Source of the DNA: Actinomycetes bacterium
GTDB taxonomy: Bacteria > Actinomycetota > Actinomycetes > Actinomycetales > Microbacteriaceae
Assembly: GCA_023431405.1 (NCBI GenBank)
Contig: JAEYVZ010000014.1
Span: 1-57,215 of the forward strand
Direction: 5' to 3'
Length of the DNA: 57,215 nt
Shown here: in pieces, positions 1 to 6,697 of the stretch
Numbering within the stretch: position 1 is the first letter of the stretch
Layout: each line of letters opens with the position of its first letter
Notes under the pieces: generated by a model
Database searches by the model: none
Told to the model about the DNA's origin: nothing
What the model saw: the letters and a program-made list of their open reading frames with translations, nothing else
Made by a program: the position numbers and the translations under genes

Positions 1-179
1 TCGATCCCGTCCTCGACCATCGCCGCCTGCAGCTTCGCCAACCGACCCGCATACTCCTCCCGCGAGAACGGGATATGCGGCGCCGACGACGACACCGCCT
101 CCGCCTGCTCACGCAAGAACGCGGCGACGGCGGGGTCGGGAGAACGATGTGACTTCGGGTTCGTCATATCGGAGAACAT
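1..179 (-). CDS. M24 family metallopeptidase, N-terminal fragment (possible ectoine hydrolase / Xaa-Pro peptidase)
   Basis: Only the first 59 codons lie in the window; the gene runs off the left edge. The ATG at 179 follows an AAGGGG ribosome-binding site by five bases; a second in-frame ATG lies at 167. The peptide contains PFSREEYAGRLAKLQAAM, typical of the creatinase-like N-terminal domain that precedes the pita-bread catalytic domain in M24 enzymes such as Xaa-Pro dipeptidases, creatinase and ectoine hydrolase DoeA. The metal ligands are outside the window. It diverges from an Lrp/AsnC regulator, an arrangement known from ectoine catabolism loci, so DoeA is a reasonable guess, but the fragment alone cannot separate the M24 subfamilies. 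Confidence 0.6.
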   Translation of the reverse strand, partial: MFSDMTNPKSHRSPDPAVAAFLREQAEAVSSSAPHIPFSREEYAGRLAKLQAAMVEDGI

Positions 180-180
180 A

Positions 181-196
181 GCTACCCCTTCGTAGC
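181..196 (-). promoter_or_regulatory. Small hairpin exposing the ribosome-binding site of the M24 gene
   Basis: On the minus strand the sequence reads GCTAC-GAAGGG-GTAGC directly upstream of the ATG at 179. The five-base arms are perfect and the loop plus first stem base carries the AAGGGG Shine-Dalgarno sequence. In RNA this would present the ribosome-binding site in a loop. It is seen directly; any regulatory role is inference. Confidence 0.3.
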
Positions 197-216
197 GATT
201 TCTGCTGTTTTCACAA

Positions 217-246
217 CCTTGTTTCATAAATTTTACAAAAGCAAGG
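217..246. promoter_or_regulatory. AT-rich inverted repeat in a divergent promoter region, candidate Lrp/AsnC operator
   Basis: Between the divergent M24 and Lrp/AsnC genes lies a strikingly AT-rich stretch (about 200-250) in an otherwise GC-rich genome. It contains CCTTG at 217-221 and CAAGG at 242-246 as inverted arms, with T and A runs inside them. Lrp/AsnC proteins typically bind AT-rich imperfect palindromes next to their own gene, so this is the most likely operator. No footprint or motif model was available. Confidence 0.4.
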
Positions 247-335
247 CTTTGTGTTGTCAGATCTCGCGAAGAATTGCTCTCTAGCCGCGTACCGCGCGAC
301 GCACTACCGTGGACTCACCGCGACGAAGGAGAGAC

Positions 336-857
336 GTGCCGTCACTTGATGACCTGGACCGCCGCATCATCACCGGACTGCAGTTCGATGGGCGCCGGTC
401 GTTCACCGCTCTGGCGCAGGACCTCGGTGTGAGCGTGAGCGCGATCCGCTACCGGGTGCAGAAGCTCGAGCAGTCGGGCGTGCTGCAGGTCGTCGGCATC
501 GCCGACCCGCTGAAGATCGGCTTCGACGTGATGGCCCTCATCGGCGCGCGCATCCACGCCGGGCGCACCGAAGACGTCGTGGCGGAGTTCGCGAACCTGC
601 CGGAGACCAGCTACGTCGCAGAGACAGGCGGCTCCTTCGATGCCTTCATCGAGGTCGTCTGCCGCGATACGGCGCACTTCCGCGAACTCCTCCGCCGGGT
701 CAACCACATCGACGGCATCGTGTCGACCGACACGTTCTTCATCACCGAGATCCACAAGATGGCGTACGGCTGGGGTGTGGGCAGGCGGGACGACTTCCAG
801 GTGAGCACCGTCGCCGATCCCGACGCCGACGAGCACGCGGAAGACGCCGGCGGCTGA
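336..857 (+). CDS. Lrp/AsnC family transcriptional regulator
   Basis: The likely start is GTG 336, preceded by GAAGGAG at 325-331; an in-frame GTG at 309 has no ribosome-binding site. The 173-residue product opens with LDDLDRRIITGLQFDGRRSF and a winged helix-turn-helix (LAQDLGVSVSAIRYRVQKLE), followed by the RAM ligand-binding domain (GARIHAGRTEDVV, then SYVAETGGSFDAFIEV). The family binds amino acids or related ligands and regulates nearby metabolic genes as dimers or octamers. It is divergent from the M24 peptidase and probably controls it. If that peptidase is an ectoine hydrolase, the regulator would be DoeX-like. Confidence 0.9.
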   Translation: MPSLDDLDRRIITGLQFDGRRSFTALAQDLGVSVSAIRYRVQKLEQSGVLQVVGIADPLKIGFDVMALIGARIHAGRTEDVVAEFANLPETSYVAETGGSFDAFIEVVCRDTAHFRELLRRVNHIDGIVSTDTFFITEIHKMAYGWGVGRRDDFQVSTVADPDADEHAEDAGG

Positions 858-899
858 CGATCCGGGCGGTCCGGCGCCTCGACGGAGCCCTCCCACGAC

Positions 900-943
900 G
901 AAGGCGCACGCCTCGAGGTGAGATCCCCGGGGCGTGCGCCTTC
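900..943. terminator. Bidirectional hairpin terminator between convergent genes
   Basis: A 13-bp perfect stem (GAAGGCGCACGCC at 900-912 paired with GGCGTGCGCCTTC at 931-943) lies between the ends of the Lrp/AsnC gene at 857 and the lamin-tail gene at 954. There is no clear T tract, as is common for actinobacterial terminators. It can serve both strands. Confidence 0.75.
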
Positions 944-953
944 TGGTGCAGCG

Positions 954-3413
954 TCAGCGGACGCGCTGGGTGCGACTGCTCACGATGCTCTTCGAGGTGT
1001 AGCCGCTCTTGGTGCCCGTGATCTTCACGGTCATCCGCGCGCCGCGGTCGGCCGGTCGCAGCGTGTAGCGCGTCTTCGTGGCGCCCCGGATGGCGTCTCC
1101 GTCGCGGTACCACTGCACGCCGTACCGGATGCCGGAAGGCGACCCCGCAGGGATGCGCACGGTCACGGTGCGCCCCACCTTCAGCGCGCCGGTGATGGTC
1201 GGCCTCTTGACCGTGAGGCTGCCCGCCCCGACGGTCTTGGCCGCCGAGGTCTTCGAGACCGTGGTGTAGCCCGCCTTCGCACCCGTGACACGCACGCTGA
1301 CACGGTGGGTGCGATCGGTGGCGGTGAGCACGTAGGCGCTCCTGGTCGCCCCCGCGATCGACCTGCCGTCGCGCAGCCACTGGTAGCTGAGCGTCACAGG
1401 GGCGGGACCCCAGGCACCGGCCTTGGCCGTGAGCTTCTCGCCGACGCGCGCGGTGCCGCTGATGGTCGGCGTAGGCGCCACGAGCGGCTGGGGCGCGGTC
1501 TTCACCCCGATCGTCCCCGAGCGGAGCGCGCCCGGACGCACCCCGTCGGTGAACCACCATGCGGGGCGCACGCCGTTCGTCGCGAGCGAGGCCGGGGCGG
1601 TGGCGAAGCCCTCCGCGTTGTCGACCGGCGCGCCGGCGGGGCGGGCATAGAACGTGACGCCGGGGTCGGGCGAGCCGGTGAACTCGACGAACGCCGACAC
1701 ACCGCCGCATCCGTCGTCGCACACCGTCCACAGGCCGCGCCGGGTCGTGTCCCAGTCGAGGGCCATGACGCCGGCGAGTCCGGGCGTGAACGTCGCCACC
1801 TTCGTCGCCGCGCCGTCCGACAGGGCGAACGCGTGCACCGTGCCGCCGTCCTCCACCGCCACGAAGAACAGCCCGTCGCCGTGACCGGGGTAGTCGGCCG
1901 GGTCGTACGCGGCGTTCTGCGCGGTGTCCCACAGCAGGCCTTCGAGATCGGCGTCGGACACCCATTCGACGGCTTCGATGCCGAGGTTGGCGCCGACCGG
2001 AACGTACTCGGTGATGTCCCACTCCTCCAGCGCGACCACATCGGGGCCTGCGGCATCCGGATCGACCTTGAGGATGACATCCTGATTCACCGCCTTCGCG
2101 GAGTTGTCGCGCTCGGAGGCCACATACACGAAGCCGTCGCCGTCGACCGTGATGCCCTCGGCGTCGGGCCCCGCCGCCGAGGCGTTGCCGGCGTCCTTCT
2201 GGAAGCGCACGCGCTTGCCTGCCTCCCACCCGTCCACCATCTCGAACGAGCCGTCGGCACTGACCGCGAGCATGAAGAACCGCCCCGTGCCGTTGTCGAC
2301 CGCGTAGAGGTAGGTGCCCGTCTCGTCGGTGAACGTGTCGAGGCCCGACGAGTCCTCCAGGAACGTCGCGGCGGTGTCGAGGACCGTCACCGCGGCGCCA
2401 CCGGGCCATGCGAGCGGGTCGTACTCCGAGCCCGGCTCCGCAGGCGGTTCGCCGCCGCCTGCGCACACGTTCGCCGCGCCCGGCGTGCGGGCCGTCTGCA
2501 CGAAGTCATCGCCTCCCTCAGGACACGCCGACCAGACGCCCCCGTCGGCGGCGTGGGCCGGGTAGGTGTGCTCGTCGACGAGGGTGCCCGCGCCGGTGTA
2601 GACGCGGGCCTGGTCGCCGTTTCCGAGACCGAACGTGAAGTGGGTGCCTTCGGTGAAGACGAATCGGGCACCTGCGGCGAGCACCGTGCCCACCGGGAGC
2701 GGGGGCGCTTCGACGGCGGTGCGCGCGTTGTTGTCGTACACGTACCAGCCGGAGAGGTCGATGGCCGCAGGTGAGGTGTTGATCACCTCGATGTAGTCGT
2801 TCGGGCCGCCGTTGGAGTTGATCTCGTTCACCTCCACGGCGGGCGCGAGGGTCGTGCCGGTGTTCGTCGCCCCTCTGCTGATGCTCGACAGGAGGAACCC
2901 GCCCTGACCGTCTACCTCGCGGGCGAGCGTGTAGTCGGCGGTGTTCGCGCCGACCGCGGCGTGCGCGCTCCAGCTGTACGTCTCATCGATGAGAGTGCCG
3001 GAGGCGTCGTACAGACGGATCTTGTCAGCACCGCCGATGCCGATCGGGCTCGTGAAGGCGACGCCCTCCTCCCAGGTCTGCATGGTGTCGTTCCACGCCG
3101 CGCCGAGCGTCGACTCCTCGACGACGAGGAACCCCCCGGGGTCCACGACCGCTCCTTCGGCGAACCGCCAGCGATGGTCGTCGGAGTTGTCGCGGATCTC
3201 ATAGCCGGAGACATCGAGCGCGCTGCCGGTGGGGTTGTAGAACTCGACCCAGTCGGAGGGCTGCGAGTCGACCTCGTTGATGCGGAGGTCTGCAGGGCCG
3301 GCGGGCGCGGCGGCGGCCGGTGAGGCGGCGGTCCCCGAAAGGGCCACCGTGCTGGACAGCGCGACGGCGAGAACGGTGGTCAGGGCGAACGGACGGTATC
3401 CGAGCGTCGGCAT
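954..3413 (-). CDS. Secreted lamin-tail-domain protein with beta-propeller-like middle and Ig-like C-terminal repeats
   Basis: The 819-residue product starts at ATG 3413 after GGAG. It has a signal peptide (FALTTVLAVALSSTVALSG, cleavage near AAAAPA). Two lamin-tail domains follow at about 38-150 and 185-320, each with the WVEFYNPTG or YIEVINTSP type signature. Residues about 335-645 look like a beta-propeller of the SdiA-regulated/phytase-like kind. Two Ig-like repeats with YQWLRDG and VQWYRDG cores cover about 650-819. No sortase signal or C-terminal membrane anchor is seen, so it is probably secreted. Lamin-tail domains in bacteria are often joined to extracellular nucleases or phosphoesterases, but no catalytic domain is evident. 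Exact function is unknown. Confidence 0.8.
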   Translation of the reverse strand: MPTLGYRPFALTTVLAVALSSTVALSGTAASPAAAAPAGPADLRINEVDSQPSDWVEFYNPTGSALDVSGYEIRDNSDDHRWRFAEGAVVDPGGFLVVEESTLGAAWNDTMQTWEEGVAFTSPIGIGGADKIRLYDASGTLIDETYSWSAHAAVGANTADYTLAREVDGQGGFLLSSISRGATNTGTTLAPAVEVNEINSNGGPNDYIEVINTSPAAIDLSGWYVYDNNARTAVEAPPLPVGTVLAAGARFVFTEGTHFTFGLGNGDQARVYTGAGTLVDEHTYPAHAADGGVWSACPEGGDDFVQTARTPGAANVCAGGGEPPAEPGSEYDPLAWPGGAAVTVLDTAATFLEDSSGLDTFTDETGTYLYAVDNGTGRFFMLAVSADGSFEMVDGWEAGKRVRFQKDAGNASAAGPDAEGITVDGDGFVYVASERDNSAKAVNQDVILKVDPDAAGPDVVALEEWDITEYVPVGANLGIEAVEWVSDADLEGLLWDTAQNAAYDPADYPGHGDGLFFVAVEDGGTVHAFALSDGAATKVATFTPGLAGVMALDWDTTRRGLWTVCDDGCGGVSAFVEFTGSPDPGVTFYARPAGAPVDNAEGFATAPASLATNGVRPAWWFTDGVRPGALRSGTIGVKTAPQPLVAPTPTISGTARVGEKLTAKAGAWGPAPVTLSYQWLRDGRSIAGATRSAYVLTATDRTHRVSVRVTGAKAGYTTVSKTSAAKTVGAGSLTVKRPTITGALKVGRTVTVRIPAGSPSGIRYGVQWYRDGDAIRGATKTRYTLRPADRGARMTVKITGTKSGYTSKSIVSSRTQRVR

Positions 3414-3593
3414 GCGGGCTCCAAGGGAGTGTTCGGGACGCGCCGTGAGCGGCGCACGCGGTCATGATCCCGGTCGAAGTCGTCCGACGCGTTCCCGGAA
3501 GGTGAACGGCAGGTGCCCGGTCGGCGGCATCCGGGAGGCGGCATCCGCGCGCCCGCGCGAGACGCGACGGCGCCGGAGTGTCACGATGGGAGG

Positions 3594-4439
3594 ATGCGCA
3601 TCGCCCTCACTGGAGCATCCGGAAAGCTCGGCACCGTCGTCGCCCGCGAACTGCGGCAGGCAGGCCACGATGTCATCGGTCTCGACGCGGTCGGCGAGCG
3701 CGGCCCCCACTTCGTTCAGGTGGAGCTCACCGACTACGGCCAGGTGATCGACGCGCTCGGTGGGGTGGGCGACCGGCACGACGGTGTGGATGCCGTCGTG
3801 CACCTCGGCGCGATCCCCGCTCCGGGGGTGCGCAGCGACATCGCGACTTTCCACAACAACATGTCGGCCACGTTCAACGTGTTCTGGGCGGCGGTGCGAC
3901 TCGGCATCCGTCGCATCGTCTACGCGTCGAGCGAGACGGTGCTCGGCCTGCCGTTCGACGTTCCGCCGCCCTACATCCCCGTGGATGAGGAGTACCCGCC
4001 CCGCCCGGAGTCGGTGTATTCGCTGGTCAAGACGCTCGAGGAGCGCCTCGCGGGCGAGCTCGTGCGCTGGCATCCCGATCTGTCGATCACGGCGCTGCGG
4101 TTCTCCAACGTGATGACTCCCGACGACTATGCGCAGTTCCCGTCGTTCGAGGCCGACCCGGCGCTGCGCAAATGGAATCTCTGGGGCTACATCGATGCGC
4201 GTGATGGCGCTCAGGCGGTGGAGCGTGCGCTGACAGTCGCCCCGCCCGGGTTCGACCAGTTCATCATCGCCGCCGCCGATACCGTGATGTCGACGCCCAA
4301 CACGGAGCTCATCGCTGCCGTGTTCCCCGACGTCCCGGTGACGCGCGAGCTTCAGCCGTACGAGACGCTGCTGTCGATCGAGAAGGCGAGGCGCCTCCTC
4401 GGCTACGACCCGCGGCACACGTGGCGCGACGAGATCTGA
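3594..4439 (+). CDS. NAD(P)-dependent epimerase/dehydratase, extended SDR family
   Basis: The 281-residue protein begins MRIALTGASGKLGTVV, a GxxGxxG nucleotide-binding loop with the TGASGKLG form of atypical extended SDRs. The catalytic pair is in YSLVK, and YASSETVLG supplies the upstream serine. Members act on nucleotide sugars or related hydroxy compounds; the substrate cannot be read from the sequence. The start at 3594 is chosen because the Rossmann strand begins there. The only purine-rich sequence, GGGAGG, directly abuts the ATG, so the transcript may be leaderless. It is convergent with poxB. Confidence 0.85.
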   Translation: MRIALTGASGKLGTVVARELRQAGHDVIGLDAVGERGPHFVQVELTDYGQVIDALGGVGDRHDGVDAVVHLGAIPAPGVRSDIATFHNNMSATFNVFWAAVRLGIRRIVYASSETVLGLPFDVPPPYIPVDEEYPPRPESVYSLVKTLEERLAGELVRWHPDLSITALRFSNVMTPDDYAQFPSFEADPALRKWNLWGYIDARDGAQAVERALTVAPPGFDQFIIAAADTVMSTPNTELIAAVFPDVPVTRELQPYETLLSIEKARRLLGYDPRHTWRDEI

Positions 4440-4440
4440 C

Positions 4441-4463
4441 GACGTCGCCCTGTCCGCGACGTC
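4441..4463. terminator. Short hairpin between convergent epimerase and poxB genes
   Basis: GACGTCGC at 4441-4448 pairs perfectly with GCGACGTC at 4456-4463 around a seven-base loop. It fills the 22-bp gap between the two convergent stop codons and overlaps the poxB stop. It probably ends transcription from both sides. Confidence 0.55.
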
Positions 4464-6195
4464 AGTGGAACAGCCGGCGCCAGACGTTGGTGTCGGCGAG
4501 GTCGAGCAGTTCGTCGCCACGGCCGGAGAGCACGGTGCGAAGGGCGTAGAGGGCGAAGCCCTTCGCCTGCTCGGCGGTGATCGACGGCGGGATCGACAAT
4601 TCCTGCTCGGCGACGACGACATCGACGAGAGTGGGCCCTTCGTGGGCGAGCGCCTCCGTGAGCGCGCCCCGCAGAAGCGCAGGGTCTTCGACGCGGATGC
4701 CGCGGATGCCGACGCTCTCGGCGACGTCGGCGAAGTTCGGGTTGACGAGGTCGGTGCCGAAGTTGACGACACCGGCCGCTTTCATCTCGACCTCGACGAA
4801 GTTCAGTGACGAGTTGTTGAAGACGATGATGTTGACGGGCAGATCGTTCTGCCTGATCGAGAGCAGGTCGCCCATGAGCATCGCGAGTCCGCCGTCGCCG
4901 CTGAGGGCGACGATCTGCCGGGCCGTGTCTGTCGCCTGCGCCCCGAGCGCGTGAGGGAGGGCGTTCGCCATCGAGCCGTGCGTGAACGACCCGAGGAGCC
5001 GCCGCTGCGCGGTCATGGTCAGATAGCGCGCCGCCCAGATGACGGGAGTGCCGACGTCGGCGGTGAAGACGGCATCGTCTGCGGCGAGCTCGTCGAGGAG
5101 ACGCATGAGGTACTGCGGGTGGATCGGGGGCCGACCGTCGTTGTCCGCGAGTGCGTCGAGGTCGCGGCGCGTTCTGGCGTAGTGGTCGAGGCTGGACGTG
5201 AGGTGCGCGTCGGAGCGGTCTGCGCGGAGCATCGGCAGGAGGGCGCGGGCGGTCTCGCCGACGTCACCCACGACACCGAGGTCGACGGGTGAGCGGCGCC
5301 CCAGCTGTTCGCCGCGGATGTCGACCTGGATGATCTTCGCCTTCGAGGGATAGAACTGCCGGTAGGGGAAGTCGGTGCCGAGCATCAGCAGCAGGTCGCA
5401 TCGCTCCATCGCCCGGTAACCGGACGCGAATCCGAGCAGTCCCGTCATGCCGACGTCGTACGGGTTGTCGTACTCGATGTGCTCCTTGCCGCGGAACGCG
5501 TGCACGATGGGGGCACGCAGTCGTTCGGCGAGCGCGATGACCTCGTCGTGGGCTCCGGCGACGCCTGCGCCGGCGAGGATCGTGATCTTCTCCGCCCCGT
5601 CGAGGAGGGATGCCATGCGTCGCAGTTCGTCGCCGCTGGGAATGACCCTCGGCGCGGCAGCGGTGATGGGCGCAGACGCCCGGCGCGCGGGGACGTCTTC
5701 GGCGAACACGTCGCCCGGGACGACGATGACGGCGACGCCACGGCGTTCGACGGCCGAGCGCATCGCGGTCTCCAGGACCCAGGGCATCTGGGCGGGGTCG
5801 CTGATCATCTCGCAGTAGACGCTGCATTCGCGGAACAGCTCCTGCGGGTGCGTCTCCTGGAAGTAGGCGCTGCCGATCTGCGACGACGGGATGTGAGATG
5901 CGATGGCGAGCACGGGGACTCGGCTGCGCTGCGCGTCGTACAGCCCGTTGATGAAGTGGAGATTGCCGGGCCCGCAGCTTCCGGCGACGACGGCGAGGCG
6001 TCCGGTGATCTCGGCCTCCGCCGCGGCGGCGAAGGCGGCCGATTCTTCGTGGCGCACGTGCATCCACCGGAGTGAACCGTCGCGCCGGAGGACATCGGTG
6101 AAGGTGTTGAGCGAGTCGCCGGGGAGTCCCCAGACGCGTTCGACCCCTGCACGCTTGATCGTCTCGACGATGACCTCTGCGACACTCGTAGCCAT
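4462..6195 (-). CDS. poxB: Pyruvate dehydrogenase (quinone) / pyruvate oxidase
   Basis: The 577 residues match the length of E. coli PoxB (572). The order is the thiamine-diphosphate PYR domain (GLPGDSLNTFTDVL, then RHEESAAFAAAAEAE with the cofactor-activating Glu), a central FAD-type domain, and the PP domain with SGDGGLAMLMGDLLSIRQND and the metal-binding NNSSLNFVEVEM. The enzyme decarboxylates pyruvate to acetate and CO2 and passes electrons to membrane quinone. The start ATG 6195 follows GAGGAG. The family includes other ThDP enzymes, but the PYR-domain sequence and length favour PoxB. The C-terminus is shorter in hydrophobic character than E. coli's, so membrane attachment is uncertain. 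Confidence 0.88.
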   Translation of the reverse strand: MATSVAEVIVETIKRAGVERVWGLPGDSLNTFTDVLRRDGSLRWMHVRHEESAAFAAAAEAEITGRLAVVAGSCGPGNLHFINGLYDAQRSRVPVLAIASHIPSSQIGSAYFQETHPQELFRECSVYCEMISDPAQMPWVLETAMRSAVERRGVAVIVVPGDVFAEDVPARRASAPITAAAPRVIPSGDELRRMASLLDGAEKITILAGAGVAGAHDEVIALAERLRAPIVHAFRGKEHIEYDNPYDVGMTGLLGFASGYRAMERCDLLLMLGTDFPYRQFYPSKAKIIQVDIRGEQLGRRSPVDLGVVGDVGETARALLPMLRADRSDAHLTSSLDHYARTRRDLDALADNDGRPPIHPQYLMRLLDELAADDAVFTADVGTPVIWAARYLTMTAQRRLLGSFTHGSMANALPHALGAQATDTARQIVALSGDGGLAMLMGDLLSIRQNDLPVNIIVFNNSSLNFVEVEMKAAGVVNFGTDLVNPNFADVAESVGIRGIRVEDPALLRGALTEALAHEGPTLVDVVVAEQELSIPPSITAEQAKGFALYALRTVLSGRGDELLDLADTNVWRRLFH

Positions 6196-6304
6196 CTCGG
6201 CTCCTCACTCTTGCGTGCCGCCACGGTAGCGCTGCCCGAGCGTGTATCACAGGGGGCTTGCGCCGGGGACCGCGGGGGATGTGCGCGGACCTCGCGTCGG
6301 GGCG

Positions 6305-6568
6305 TCAGTCCGCCCAGGTGTGGTGGACATGCCATTCGTCGGGGGCGGGGAACACGTCGAAGATGACGCTGAGGCCTGATTCGTCGGTGCCTTGGAATCG
6401 CCAGCCGTAGAAGCCCCGGCCTGATCCCGGGGTCGCACTCCACACACTGTCGCGCAGTCGCGTGGGCGTGTCGGTGACCCGCCAGCGCCGACCTGCGCAG
6501 AAGAGCCGCACCGGGATGTCGTCTGTCATCCAGATGGTCAGGTCGTGCTGGTCGGTGGAGCGGGTCAC
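6305..6568 (-). CDS. DUF6504-like small protein under SOS-type control
   Basis: The 87-residue product starts at GTG 6568. It contains VRLFCAGRRWRVTDTPTRL and GWRFQGTDESG, resembling DUF6504 proteins, which in actinobacteria commonly sit beside the ImuB-DnaE2 translesion polymerase genes. No catalytic motif is visible. The promoter has a -10 placed exactly six bases before the GTG, so the message is probably leaderless, and a LexA-type box occupies the promoter spacer. Here it stands alone, without imuB or dnaE2. Family assignment is from memory of the motif pattern; the SOS link is read from the sequence. Confidence 0.6.
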   Translation of the reverse strand: MTRSTDQHDLTIWMTDDIPVRLFCAGRRWRVTDTPTRLRDSVWSATPGSGRGFYGWRFQGTDESGLSVIFDVFPAPDEWHVHHTWAD

Positions 6569-6574
6569 CAGCCC

Positions 6575-6603
6575 AGGGTATCGAACACATCTTCGATACT
6601 CAA
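6575..6603 (-). promoter_or_regulatory. Leaderless promoter with LexA/SOS box in the spacer
   Basis: On the minus strand: -35 TTGAGT (6598-6603), a 17-base spacer, -10 TACCCT (6575-6580), six bases, GTG at 6568. The spacer holds TCGAAGATGTGTTCGA (6581-6596), which matches the actinobacterial SOS consensus TCGAAC-N4-GTTCGA at 11 of 12 defined positions. It is embedded in a longer perfect palindrome with 8-bp arms, GTATCGAA and TTCGATAC, at 6578-6599. LexA binding here would block RNA polymerase. Confidence 0.75.
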
Positions 6604-6657
6604 TGAGGTCAGTGGATTCTCATCGACGAATATGCGTTCCGAGCGCGACGCTGCCCA

Positions 6658-6690
6658 GGGGAGAGGCGTGGGGTGTGCGCGCCTCTCCCC
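6658..6690 (-). terminator. Hairpin terminator of the LPXTG surface protein gene
   Basis: GGGGAGAGGCG at 6658-6668 pairs perfectly with CGCCTCTCCCC at 6680-6690, eight bases beyond the stop codon of the minus-strand surface protein gene. It separates that gene from the SOS-controlled small gene downstream. Confidence 0.75.
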
Positions 6691-6697
6691 CAGGTCG

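Noticed and set aside
742..2774. Long open frames on both strands over the lamin-tail gene
   Set aside because: They are Arg-rich low-complexity translations in shadow frames; only the 954-3413 frame has a signal peptide and recognisable domains.
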